A stretch of 64,000 nucleotides of DNA, taken from positions 62,001 through 126,000 of the forward strand of contig CALXQJ010000002.1 in the NCBI GenBank assembly GCA_944390575.1, written 5' to 3'. The translations under genes and the position numbers were made by a program. The first letter of the stretch is position 1. The number at the start of each line of letters is the position of its first letter. The notes under the pieces are model-generated. The model did no database searches. It saw nothing but the letters and a program-made list of their open reading frames with translations, and had not been told where the DNA came from. Of the stretch, positions 27,310 to 35,495 are shown in pieces. This DNA comes from an uncultured Spirochaetota bacterium (GTDB lineage: Bacteria > Spirochaetota > Brachyspiria > Brachyspirales > Brachyspiraceae).

Positions 27310-27612
27310 ATGAAAAAAATATTAACATTAATTGCAATATTATTTGTGTTATCTATGCACGTACTTCCTATATCTTATGTGTTTATACATTTAGATCATA
27401 TTTGTGAGGAAGGGCATCATTGTGAGGTTTGTCTTAATATATATGCTATATGTAGTAATGCATTAAGTAAGATAAAGAACTTTATTTTTGTAAAAAACAA
27501 TGCATTATTTAACTTATTCTTTATTCTTATTTTAACTTCTATAACTACTAATAAGAATATATTTACTCATCTGTATACACCTATAAGATTAAAAGTAAAG
27601 TTAATTATTTAA
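27310..27612 (+). CDS. small His/Cys membrane protein of zinc locus
   Basis: 100 aa. Two hydrophobic segments (about 4-25 and 66-80) flank a loop with HLDHICEEGHHCEVC, a cluster of four His and three Cys that could bind a metal. The gene lies 68 bases before znuA and behind a good promoter, so a role in zinc handling is plausible. Small proteins with H-C-x-x-C loops occur next to zinc ABC transporters in Firmicutes (my recollection of genomic context, not a verified match). No named family is claimed. Confidence 0.65.
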   Translation: MKKILTLIAILFVLSMHVLPISYVFIHLDHICEEGHHCEVCLNIYAICSNALSKIKNFIFVKNNALFNLFFILILTSITTNKNIFTHLYTPIRLKVKLII

Positions 27613-27679
27613 TACTTTTTATTATTACATCTAAACAATTTTTTATATGAATTATTAATAATAAAAAGGATTTAATAAA

Positions 27680-28681
27680 ATGAAAAATAATAAAAAATTA
27701 ATTATATTGTTTATTACTATCTTTGCCATATTATCTTGTTCTAAAAAAGAGGTAAAGAATAATAAAGAAGGATTAAATGTTGTATCTACAATATTTCCTA
27801 TTTATGATTTTACGAGGGCTATTGCTAAGGATAAAGTTGATTTAAGTATGCTTGTAAAACCTGGTATAGAGATACACTCTTATAATCCTACACCTGCAGA
27901 TATTATAGCAGTTGAGAACTCTGATGTTTTTATTTATATTGGAGGAGAAGGTGAGGCTTGGGTTGAGAAGATTCTTGATTCTATAGATACAAATAATAAG
28001 AAAATAATAAAATTAATAGATAATGTAGTAGCATTAAATGAAGAGATAGTTGAAGGTATGCAAGAAGATGGTCATAATCATGATGAACATGAAGAAGAAG
28101 TGCATACAGAAGATGAACATAACCATAATGAAGAAGAACATCATCATCATGAGGCCTATGATGAGCATATATGGACTTCACCAAAGAATGCTATTTTAAT
28201 TGTAAATACAATAACAAAAGCTCTTTCAGAATTAGATCCTACAAATGCTGATTATTATAAAGAAAATGCTCTAAGCTATAATAAAGAAATAGCTCAAATA
28301 GATGTAGAACTTAGAGAGGTTGTTGATAATGCTAAGAGAAAGAGAATTGTATTTGGTGATAGATTTCCTTTTAGATATTTAGCTTATGATTATAATTTAG
28401 AGTATAGAGCTCCTTTTAGTGGATGTAGTGCTCAGCTTGATATAGCTCCTAAGACTGTTACTTATCTTTTAGACTATATAAAAAGTAATGATATTCCATA
28501 TTTATATTATATAGAATTAAGTAATGAAAAGATAGCAAATCTCTTAGCAGAGCAAACAGGGGCTAAGAAATTAAAATTACACTCTGGACAAAATGTTAGT
28601 CGTGAAGAGTTTAATTCTGGAGTTACTTATATTTCTATTATGAGAGATAATATAGAAAGTTTAAAGATAGGATTAAATTAA
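27680..28681 (+). CDS. znuA: zinc ABC transporter substrate-binding lipoprotein
   Basis: 333-aa cluster 9 (A-1) binding protein. The signal peptide ends with lipobox ILSC. A His/Glu-rich loop (about residues 131-160, DGHNHDEHEEE through EEHHHHEAYDEH) is the zinc-type hallmark. Metal-site motifs include EIHSYNPTP and DEHIWTSPKNA. The third canonical His region is FGDRFPFRYLAYDYNL, the Asp-Arg-Phe-Pro variant subclass. Zinc rather than manganese is inferred from the His-rich loop. It leads the znuA-znuC-znuB operon (gaps 26 and 2 bases). Confidence 0.93.
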   Translation: MKNNKKLIILFITIFAILSCSKKEVKNNKEGLNVVSTIFPIYDFTRAIAKDKVDLSMLVKPGIEIHSYNPTPADIIAVENSDVFIYIGGEGEAWVEKILDSIDTNNKKIIKLIDNVVALNEEIVEGMQEDGHNHDEHEEEVHTEDEHNHNEEEHHHHEAYDEHIWTSPKNAILIVNTITKALSELDPTNADYYKENALSYNKEIAQIDVELREVVDNAKRKRIVFGDRFPFRYLAYDYNLEYRAPFSGCSAQLDIAPKTVTYLLDYIKSNDIPYLYYIELSNEKIANLLAEQTGAKKLKLHSGQNVSREEFNSGVTYISIMRDNIESLKIGLN

Positions 28682-28707
28682 AAAATATATAAGGGATATA
28701 TTTTAAG

Positions 28708-29403
28708 ATGAAGATTTTAGATATAGAGAAATTATCAGTTAGCTATGATAATAATGAGGTATTATCTGATATAAGTTTTTCATTAGAGAAAAATGATTAC
28801 TTAGCTATTGTAGGGGAAAATGGTTCTGGTAAATCTACTTTAGTAAAAGCTATACTTGGACTATTAAAGCATAAAACTGGAAGTATTAATTTTAGTGGTA
28901 TTAAGAAAAATGAAATAGGATATCTTCCTCAGCAAGGTTTAATACAACAATCTTTTCCAGCTAGTGTTTTTGAAGTTGTAATTTCTGGAAGACTTAATAA
29001 GAGTAAGTTTATACCTTTTTACACTTTAAATGATAGAAAATGTGCTAAAGAGACAATAGATAAATTGGGTATGACTAAGTATATTAAAAAGTCATACAAG
29101 GATTTATCAGGAGGACAACAACAAAGAGTAGCACTTGCAAGAGCTTTATGTTCTGCTAAAGAGCTATTGGTGCTTGATGAACCTTCTACAGGATTAGACC
29201 CTATTGCTACATCTGAGCTTTATAGTTTAATAAAAAAATTAAATGAAGAGCTTACTATAATTATGGTGTCACATGATATAGCTAGTGCTATTAGATTTTC
29301 ATCTAAAATTCTTCATCTTAATAAAAATATCTTATTTTTTGGTAGAACAGAAGATTATATTAAAACAGATATGTATAAGAAAATGATAGGTGAGGGAGAG
29401 TAA
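28708..29403 (+). CDS. znuC: zinc ABC transporter ATP-binding protein
   Basis: 231-aa ABC ATPase. Walker A is GENGSGKST; the Q-loop is GYLPQQGLIQQSFPASV; the signature is DLSGGQQQRVALARAL; Walker B is LLVLDEPSTGLDP; and the switch His is in IMVSHD. The gene lies between the binding protein and permease, with its stop two bases before the permease start. Confidence 0.94.
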   Translation: MKILDIEKLSVSYDNNEVLSDISFSLEKNDYLAIVGENGSGKSTLVKAILGLLKHKTGSINFSGIKKNEIGYLPQQGLIQQSFPASVFEVVISGRLNKSKFIPFYTLNDRKCAKETIDKLGMTKYIKKSYKDLSGGQQQRVALARALCSAKELLVLDEPSTGLDPIATSELYSLIKKLNEELTIIMVSHDIASAIRFSSKILHLNKNILFFGRTEDYIKTDMYKKMIGEGE

Positions 29404-29405
29404 GT

Positions 29406-30221
29406 ATGATAGCTTTATTACAAGAAGTATTTTCATATTCTTTTATAGTTCGTGCTACTATTGTAGGTATGCTTGTATCTTTGTGTGCTGCACTTTTGGG
29501 GGTAAGTCTTGTTCTTAAGAGATATTCTATGATAGGGCTTGGACTTTCTAATGTTGCTTTTGGTTCTCTTGCTATTGCTATAATTTTGAATATGTCTCCT
29601 TTACAAGTATCTTTTCCTGTTGTTGGTATTGCTGCTATATTTCTTTTGAGATTAAGTGAGAATAGTAAGATTAAAGGGGATTCTGCTATTGCTTTGATAT
29701 CTAGTATATCACTTGCTGCTGGTATTATTGGTATTACTATCAAGACTGGTATTAGTTCTGATGTTTGTAATTATATGTTTGGTAGTATTCTTGCTATGAC
29801 TAAGAGTGATGTTTATATTAGTGTTGTTGTTAGTATTGTTATTATTGTTTTATATATTTTATTTTATAATAAGATATTTTTAGTAACATTTGATGAGAAT
29901 TTTGCTCGTGCTGTAGGTGTTAATGCTTCGCTTTATAATATGCTTATTTCTATTTTGACTTCATTTATTATAGTGCTTGGAATGAGGCTTATGGGAGCTA
30001 TGCTTATATCGAGTTTAATTATATTTCCAGCTTTAACTTCTATGAGGGTATTTAATACATTTAAAAGTGTTGTTATATCTTCTGCTATTATTTCTGTGAT
30101 TTGTTTTTTTATTGGTATTGTTTTATCTTTTGAAATAGAGTTGCCTAGCGGGGCTTGTATTGTTGCTGTTAATTTTGCTATGTTTATAATTTTTTCTATT
30201 ATAGGAAAGATAAAAAAATAA
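29406..30221 (+). CDS. znuB: zinc ABC transporter permease
   Basis: 271-aa ABC-3 family permease with about eight membrane segments. VLKRYSMIGLGLSNVAFGSL and MRLMGAMLISSLIIFPALTS are the conserved loops that contact the ATPase and line the pathway. Translation starts two bases after znuC, so coupling is likely. It completes the high-affinity zinc importer. Confidence 0.93.
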   Translation: MIALLQEVFSYSFIVRATIVGMLVSLCAALLGVSLVLKRYSMIGLGLSNVAFGSLAIAIILNMSPLQVSFPVVGIAAIFLLRLSENSKIKGDSAIALISSISLAAGIIGITIKTGISSDVCNYMFGSILAMTKSDVYISVVVSIVIIVLYILFYNKIFLVTFDENFARAVGVNASLYNMLISILTSFIIVLGMRLMGAMLISSLIIFPALTSMRVFNTFKSVVISSAIISVICFFIGIVLSFEIELPSGACIVAVNFAMFIIFSIIGKIKK

Positions 30222-30261
30222 ATTTTTTATTATATTTATAATATTAAAAAGGAGTTTTAAA

Positions 30262-30855
30262 ATGAAACATTTTATATATTTATTGTTGTTTATATTTTTA
30301 TTTAGTTGTTCTTCTAAAGAAAATAAGCAAGATAATCAAGATAATAATGTAGATACTATAAGTAAAAATAATAATAATACAGATATTTCTGCTTCATCTA
30401 ATTCCTCAGATAATAGTGCTGTTAATTATGAGATAGTAGATAATACTAATAATGAAGAGATTAAAGCTGATATAAAAAAAGAATTAGCTAGTGGTAATAT
30501 TATAGAAATACGTGATAGAATGTTTATTAATCAGTGTAATGATATATACTTGAATCCTAATGATTATAAGGGAAAACTTATTAAGATAGAAGGTATTTAT
30601 GATGGGTATGTTGATGATGCTTCTGGGGAGAGGGCTAATTTTGTTTATAGATTTGGACCTGGATGTTGTGGACTTGATGGGGTTGCTGGGTTTGAATTTG
30701 TTTATAATGGTAAGGTTGTTCCTGAGGTTCAAGATTGGGTTGAGGTGATTGGTGCTGTTGAGATTGTTAATAATGATAGCCTTAAAACTGTTAGACTTAA
30801 TGCTATTAGTGTTAATATCAAAGATGAGCGTGGAAAAGAATTTGTAGCTAATTAA
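30262..30855 (+). CDS. lipoprotein with TIGR03943/DUF1980-like C-terminal domain
   Basis: 197 aa. The signal peptide ends in lipobox FLFSC, followed by an Asn/Asp/Ser-rich linker. The C-terminal ~100 residues include FINQCNDIYLNPNDYKGK, IEGIYDG, FVYRFGPGCCGLDGVAGFEF and PEVQDWVEVIGAVEI. The double-Cys strand and 'W..V.G' pattern resemble the C-terminal part of TIGR03943/YcgQ proteins, which are often zinc-associated. This is a moderate resemblance only. The gene is 40 bases after znuB with GGAG before its ATG. Confidence 0.75.
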   Translation: MKHFIYLLLFIFLFSCSSKENKQDNQDNNVDTISKNNNNTDISASSNSSDNSAVNYEIVDNTNNEEIKADIKKELASGNIIEIRDRMFINQCNDIYLNPNDYKGKLIKIEGIYDGYVDDASGERANFVYRFGPGCCGLDGVAGFEFVYNGKVVPEVQDWVEVIGAVEIVNNDSLKTVRLNAISVNIKDERGKEFVAN

Positions 30856-30884
30856 TTGACAATTTTTTTATAAATTAATATAAT
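30856..30884 (+). promoter_or_regulatory. consensus promoter for the TPP-riboswitch transcript
   Basis: TTGACA (30856-30861), 17-base spacer, TATAAT (30879-30884), an exact consensus. The predicted start near 30891 falls just before the riboswitch. Confidence 0.8.
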
Positions 30885-30892
30885 AGTATTAT

Positions 30893-30985
30893 TGATTAGG
30901 GGAGCTTAAATGCTGAGAGGAGATGATTATATATTATCTCGACCCTTATAACCTGTTTGGGTAATGCCAGCGTAGGGAAATTTGA
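30893..30985 (+). promoter_or_regulatory. TPP riboswitch (THI element)
   Basis: The conserved aptamer blocks appear in order: GGGGAGC, ATGCTGAGAGG, a variable P3 arm, GACCCTTATAACCTG, then GGGTAATGCCAGCGTAGGGA. These are the universally conserved thiamine-pyrophosphate-contacting segments. The aptamer lies between a consensus promoter and an OppA-type gene, with a possible terminator at 31037-31058. TPP binding should lower expression of the downstream gene, by family knowledge. Confidence 0.95.
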
Positions 30986-31036
30986 TATTATCTTTCAAAC
31001 AAAAAAAGACTTTTATTTATATTTTCTAAAGTTGTG

Positions 31037-31068
31037 CTTATTTATGTTTATAAATAAGTGTTATATTA
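31037..31068 (+). terminator. possible expression platform of the TPP riboswitch
   Basis: CTTATTTAT and ATAAATAAG pair around GTTT, followed by TGTTATATTAT. The stem is AT-rich and the T run imperfect, so it is a weak terminator candidate. It lies between the aptamer and the start at 31116. Confidence 0.4.
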
Positions 31069-31115
31069 TCTAACGGTTATAAAAATCATCTTAAAAATAT
31101 TAATTAGGAGTTTTT

Positions 31116-32714
31116 ATGACTTATAGAGCTTTTCTTTTACTTTTTATTTTTTCTATATTATTATCTTGTTCTAAGAAAAATGACATCAAAAATGAGATAA
31201 CAGTTAATCTTGGATATGAATTAAAGACTATAGATCCTACATTAAATTATGATACTTATGGATTTATTTATATTAATCATGCCTTTGAAGGATTATTATC
31301 TAAGGATATTAGTAATAAGATAGTAGCTGGTGTTGCTTCTAATTGGACTATATCTGATGATGGGCTTATTTATACTTTTTATATAAGAGATGATGCGAAG
31401 TGGTTTGATGGTAAAAAAGTTTCGGCTAATGATTTTGTTTATTCTTTTAGAAGGGCGGTTAATCCTCAAACTGCTTCTGCTAATTCTTATTTATTTAAAT
31501 ATATAAAAAATGCTGATGATATTATTCGTGGTTTAATAGATGTTAGTGAACTTGGGGTTCGTGCTATTTCTGATAATATTTTAGAGATAGAAATTGAAAA
31601 CCCTACTATTTATTTTTTGGATTTACTATCTTCTGGTGGCGTATTTGTTCCTTTGAGAGAAGATATTATTAATGAGTATGGGGATAATTGGACTTATGGT
31701 CCTAATACTTATATTGGTAATGGTGCTTATAAGATGGTAGATAGAAAAGTAGATGAATATCTTACTTTTGAGCTTAATACTAATTATTGGAATTATAGTA
31801 AGCAGATTGCTAAAAGAATTAATTTTGTCCTTATTGCTGATGAGTATATTTCATTAAATGCTGTTAGAAGTGGGGATGTAGATTTTTCTATTAATGCTCC
31901 TCCTATTGGTGAGATTGAAAGTTTAATAGAGAATGATTTTCTTGATGTATCTGATATTATAGGTATTTATTATCTTGATTTGAATACTAAGATAAAACCT
32001 TTAGATGATAGTAGGGTTAGAAAGGCTTTATCTCTTGCTATAGATAGAAATTATATAGTATCAAATATAGGGTATGGTAAGTTAATACCTGCTGAAGGAT
32101 TTGTTCCTGATGTTGTTTCTGGATTTAGTAATAATTTTAGAAGAGAGACTACTAATTATATGAACTCTTATAATTATTCTAATAATATATTATTAGCACG
32201 GGCTTTACTTGCTGAAGCAGGTTATACTAATGGTGCAAATTTTCCTATTTTAGAAGTTAAAGTATCTTCTGGTTTTTATACTACAGTTTTAGAAGCTATT
32301 AAAGAACAATGGAAAAATGCACTTAATATAGAAGTTATAGTGAGAACTGAAGAATCTAAAATTACATTACCATTTAGACAGTCTGGAAACTATAATATAG
32401 CACGTACAAGCTGGACTTCTGATTATAATGATCCTTTATCTATGCTTGAGATTATGACTAGTGATAGTTATGTTAATTATGGAGGATGGTCTAATAGTAG
32501 ATATGATTATTTAATAGATTTTGCTAAAACTTCTATTGATTCTTATAAAAGAATAGAAGCATTAAAAGAAGCAGAATCTATACTTATGGATAATATGCCT
32601 ATAATACCTCTAATTTATAGAACAGACTTTTTAGTAGTAAATCCAAATCTTAAAAACTATATTAATGATCCATTAGGTAGATATAGATTTAATTATGCAT
32701 ATATAGAAAACTAA
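31116..32714 (+). CDS. family 5 ABC solute-binding lipoprotein (OppA-like), TPP-riboswitch controlled
   Basis: 532 aa. Lipobox LLSC is followed by a family 5 (SBP_bac_5) binding protein: SNWTISDDGLIYTFYIRDDA, KWFDGKKVSANDFVYSFRRA and VRKALSLAIDRNYIVSN. Family members bind oligopeptides, nickel or other small molecules and feed ABC permeases; no permease gene is adjacent. Control by a TPP riboswitch points to a thiamine-related substrate or a nutrient whose uptake follows thiamine status (inference). AGGAG lies 7 bases before the ATG. A second paralogue is at 57 kb. Confidence 0.92.
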   Translation: MTYRAFLLLFIFSILLSCSKKNDIKNEITVNLGYELKTIDPTLNYDTYGFIYINHAFEGLLSKDISNKIVAGVASNWTISDDGLIYTFYIRDDAKWFDGKKVSANDFVYSFRRAVNPQTASANSYLFKYIKNADDIIRGLIDVSELGVRAISDNILEIEIENPTIYFLDLLSSGGVFVPLREDIINEYGDNWTYGPNTYIGNGAYKMVDRKVDEYLTFELNTNYWNYSKQIAKRINFVLIADEYISLNAVRSGDVDFSINAPPIGEIESLIENDFLDVSDIIGIYYLDLNTKIKPLDDSRVRKALSLAIDRNYIVSNIGYGKLIPAEGFVPDVVSGFSNNFRRETTNYMNSYNYSNNILLARALLAEAGYTNGANFPILEVKVSSGFYTTVLEAIKEQWKNALNIEVIVRTEESKITLPFRQSGNYNIARTSWTSDYNDPLSMLEIMTSDSYVNYGGWSNSRYDYLIDFAKTSIDSYKRIEALKEAESILMDNMPIIPLIYRTDFLVVNPNLKNYINDPLGRYRFNYAYIEN

Positions 32715-32723
32715 TAAATATTA

Positions 32724-32766
32724 TTTCTAATTTGATGATAGTTTTTAATTATTATCAAATTAGAAA
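32724..32766. terminator. bidirectional terminator between convergent genes
   Basis: TTTCTAATTTGATGATA faces TATTATCAAATTAGAAA, giving a long near-perfect stem. It overlaps the stop codon of the convergent methyltransferase gene. A-rich and T-rich flanks allow function in both directions. Confidence 0.65.
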
Positions 32767-33392
32767 AATATAAATACAGAAAAATCATTACTCAAGTATT
32801 CATCTACTATTTTTATATTATATTTTTTATTTTGCTTTTCTAATATATTATTTGTTTTTTCTAAAATATTATTTTTATTATAGTAATAATATTTGTTTCC
32901 ATATTTTTCTCTACAAGATTCATCGAGTAAGTTAAAACATACACCCTTCCTTGCAGATAGTGTAAATATTTTTATAGCATCTTCTAAAAACTTTTCATTA
33001 TTACCAAGATTAAGATTAAAAATACCAGATGTATATATATAATCAAAATCATCTTCTATACTATTTTTAAAGAAGTCTATAGTCATAAATTGTGGTATAA
33101 TATTTTTAAAAGTTTTATTATTAGCACGATTTATCATCTCCGGTATTATATCAACACCAGTATAATAAAGCTTTAAGTTTTGATTATCAATATACTCAGC
33201 TAAATGCCCAAGACCACAACCCACATCAAGTAGTGTAGAGTTTTGCATATCAAAATTATTAATTAATGCACTAAATCTTAGCTTTTGTGCTTCTTCCGAT
33301 TCCCAGTCTAATACTTGATATTCAGGTATATTAAAATCTTTTACTTTATCTATATAATGTTCTATTATTAATTTTGTTTTATCGTTTATCAT
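32760..33392 (-). CDS. class I SAM-dependent methyltransferase
   Basis: 210 aa. SAM-binding motif I is STLLDVGCGLGHLAEYI, followed by YTGVDIIPEMINRANN. Later ISARKGVCFNLLDE-like sequence (SARKGVCFNLLDES) is seen. The substrate is not recognisable. It starts only five bases after the galM stop, so the two are probably one operon with galM first. Confidence 0.82.
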   Translation of the reverse strand: MINDKTKLIIEHYIDKVKDFNIPEYQVLDWESEEAQKLRFSALINNFDMQNSTLLDVGCGLGHLAEYIDNQNLKLYYTGVDIIPEMINRANNKTFKNIIPQFMTIDFFKNSIEDDFDYIYTSGIFNLNLGNNEKFLEDAIKIFTLSARKGVCFNLLDESCREKYGNKYYYYNKNNILEKTNNILEKQNKKYNIKIVDEYLSNDFSVFIFF

Positions 33393-33397
33393 AATTA

Positions 33398-34381
33398 TTA
33401 TATCTTCAACTTATAAATAGTAATTTCATTGTATTCTTTTTTCTCATCAAAAATAATACTTGGAAAATGATTAAAATTAACAGAAGCAGGTAAATACTCA
33501 GTTTCAAAGCAAAATGCATTATGCTTATTTAATATTGTATTTCTAACTTCTCTATTATCTAAAAAATTCCCAGTATAAAAGTGCATAGCAGGTTTTGTTG
33601 TATATAATTCTAATGTAATACCAGTAATACTACTATATGCACTTGCTCTTAATTTATTTATATTAGAGCTTTCAAAAATAAAACAATGATCATATAAATC
33701 TTTATTTTCTATATTTTTTAAATCTTTTTTAATTGTAAAATCAAATTCTGTATTCTTAGTTTTTAATACTTCACCATTTGGTACATACTCATTTGTTGTT
33801 GGAAGAAAGTAATTAGCATCTATAAATATATTATGACTATATATATTTCCTTCTCCATTTAAATTCCAATATGTATGATTTGTTAGATTAATTGGAGTTT
33901 TAGAGTCTGCTTTTGCATTATATTTAATAATAATATCATTTTCATCTGTTAGAGTATATTCTATACTTATATTTATATTAGCAGGATATTCTCCTTTTTC
34001 TGATAAATATGTAAATAGTATAGAGTTTTCATTTATTTTTTTATAATCAAATATTTTATTAGATATACCATCTACTCCACCGTGAAGATGATGTTTATTA
34101 TTATCATTTTTTGATAGAGTGTATTTTTTATTTTCTATTTCAAACTCAGCATTAATAATTCTGTTTGCAACTATTCCAACAGAAGCACCTATATAGTCGT
34201 GAGGATTAAGATAAAAGTTAATATCATCACTTCCAAATGATACTTGTATTTGATTATTATTTTTATCATTAAAAAAAACTCCAGCAATAGAAGCCCCTAT
34301 ATTTGTGAGTTTTAATATCATGTTGTTTTTATTTTTTATTTCAAAGAAGAAGTATTTATCATTTAATTTATCTATAATCAT
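33398..34381 (-). CDS. galM: aldose 1-epimerase (mutarotase)
   Basis: 327 aa. It interconverts alpha and beta anomers of galactose and glucose, feeding galactokinase. Family motifs: ILKLTNIGASIAGVF, GASVGIVANRI (the G..gR.aNRi pattern), KHHLHGGVDGISNK, and NLTNHTYWNLNGEGN with the catalytic His, then the C-terminal FETEYLPASVNFNHFPS with the catalytic Glu. A promoter TTGACT-18-TATAAT lies 35-60 bases upstream. It is cotranscribed with a methyltransferase and not with galK. Confidence 0.93.
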   Translation of the reverse strand: MIIDKLNDKYFFFEIKNKNNMILKLTNIGASIAGVFFNDKNNNQIQVSFGSDDINFYLNPHDYIGASVGIVANRIINAEFEIENKKYTLSKNDNNKHHLHGGVDGISNKIFDYKKINENSILFTYLSEKGEYPANINISIEYTLTDENDIIIKYNAKADSKTPINLTNHTYWNLNGEGNIYSHNIFIDANYFLPTTNEYVPNGEVLKTKNTEFDFTIKKDLKNIENKDLYDHCFIFESSNINKLRASAYSSITGITLELYTTKPAMHFYTGNFLDNREVRNTILNKHNAFCFETEYLPASVNFNHFPSIIFDEKKEYNEITIYKLKI

Positions 34382-34414
34382 AAATATTATATCCTAACAT
34401 ATCTTATAACTATG

Positions 34415-34444
34415 ATTATATCATTAATGAGTAGTATTAGTCAA
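34415..34444 (-). promoter_or_regulatory. promoter of galM
   Basis: On the minus strand, TTGACT (34439-34444), 18-base spacer, TATAAT (34415-34420). It is divergent from and close to the ftsY promoter. Confidence 0.65.
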
Positions 34445-34453
34445 TTATTCATC

Positions 34454-34482
34454 TTGAAAAAATAAGGTATAGCTTATATAAT
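34454..34482 (+). promoter_or_regulatory. promoter of ftsY-aroA
   Basis: TTGAAA (34454-34459), 17-base spacer, TATAAT (34477-34482). The predicted start near 34489 leaves about 40 bases of leader before the preferred ftsY start. Confidence 0.7.
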
Positions 34483-34530
34483 GATATACGTTTATGTTTG
34501 TTTATTTTGTTTATGGAGAATAATATTATT

Positions 34531-35493
34531 ATGATGATGAAGTTAATTATTGGAGTATCAATATTAATTATTTTATTAGTTATTATTTTATTAATAGCTA
34601 AGAAAAAAAATAAAAAACAAAGAGTTTCTTTTACTTCTTCTAAGTCTAAGTTTTCACTTTCAAGTCTTTTTAGTACATCATCTATAAATGATGAGTTTTT
34701 TGCAAGCTTAGAGGAAATATTAATAAAGTCTGATGCTGGTGTTGAGACTACAAAAGATATTATAACGAAGTTAAGAGAAGTAGTAGAAAAGAATAATATC
34801 AAAGATACAGCAGAAGTAAAAAAACATTTAAGAGAAATTTTAATATCTAAATTTATTATTAAGAAAATAGAATTAAAAGAAAAAAATATATTATTTATAA
34901 TAGGTGTTAATGGTGTAGGTAAAACAACATCTATAGCAAAATTAACTAATCTATTAAAAAATAATCATAAAGTTATACTATCAGCATCAGATACTTTTAG
35001 AGCAGCAGCTATAGAGCAATTAGAAGAATGGGCTAATAGACTTTCTGTACCTATTGTAAAAGGGCAACAGGCTGGTGATCCTGCTTCTGTATTATTTTCT
35101 GCTTTAGATAAGGCTAATGCTACTAATGCTGATATTGTTATAGTAGATACTGCTGGTAGATTTCACAATCAAGATAATTTAGTAAAACAACTTGAGAAAA
35201 TGAAAAAAATTGCTGCAGAAAGATTTACAGATTTTAATTTTATACCTATTTTGGTTTTGGATGCTAATGTTGGTCATAATGGTATAGAACAGGCTCGAGT
35301 ATTTACTGAAGTTTTAAATGTTCATGGAGCTATTGTATCTAAACTTGATAGTTCTGCTAAGGGGGGAGTGGCTATTAGTATTGCTCATTATTTATCTCTT
35401 CCTATATTTTATGGTGGATATGGTGAAAAAGTAGATGATTTTAGAGAGTTTGATGCTTATAGTTTTGTTGATTCTATTTTAGAAAATAAATAA
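34531..35493 (+). CDS. ftsY: signal recognition particle receptor FtsY
   Basis: 320 aa from ATG 34531; three consecutive ATGs and upstream TTG/ATG codons (34498, 34513) make the exact start uncertain. SRP GTPase that docks ribosome-nascent chains at the membrane. The N-domain (DEFFASLEEILIKSDAGVET) is followed by the G-domain: GVNGVGKTTSIAKL, ASDTFRAAAIEQLEEWANRL, IVDTAGRFHNQDNLVKQLEK, SKLDSSAKGGVAI and YGGYGEKVDDFREFD. In place of the usual acidic A-domain there is a transmembrane segment (about 4-22, IIGVSILIILLVIILLI). It lies two bases before aroA. Confidence 0.95.
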   Translation: MMMKLIIGVSILIILLVIILLIAKKKNKKQRVSFTSSKSKFSLSSLFSTSSINDEFFASLEEILIKSDAGVETTKDIITKLREVVEKNNIKDTAEVKKHLREILISKFIIKKIELKEKNILFIIGVNGVGKTTSIAKLTNLLKNNHKVILSASDTFRAAAIEQLEEWANRLSVPIVKGQQAGDPASVLFSALDKANATNADIVIVDTAGRFHNQDNLVKQLEKMKKIAAERFTDFNFIPILVLDANVGHNGIEQARVFTEVLNVHGAIVSKLDSSAKGGVAISIAHYLSLPIFYGGYGEKVDDFREFDAYSFVDSILENK

Positions 35494-35495
35494 TT

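Noticed and set aside
27981-28184. His/Leu-rich ORF antisense to znuA
   Set aside because: A shadow of the His-rich loop codons of znuA.
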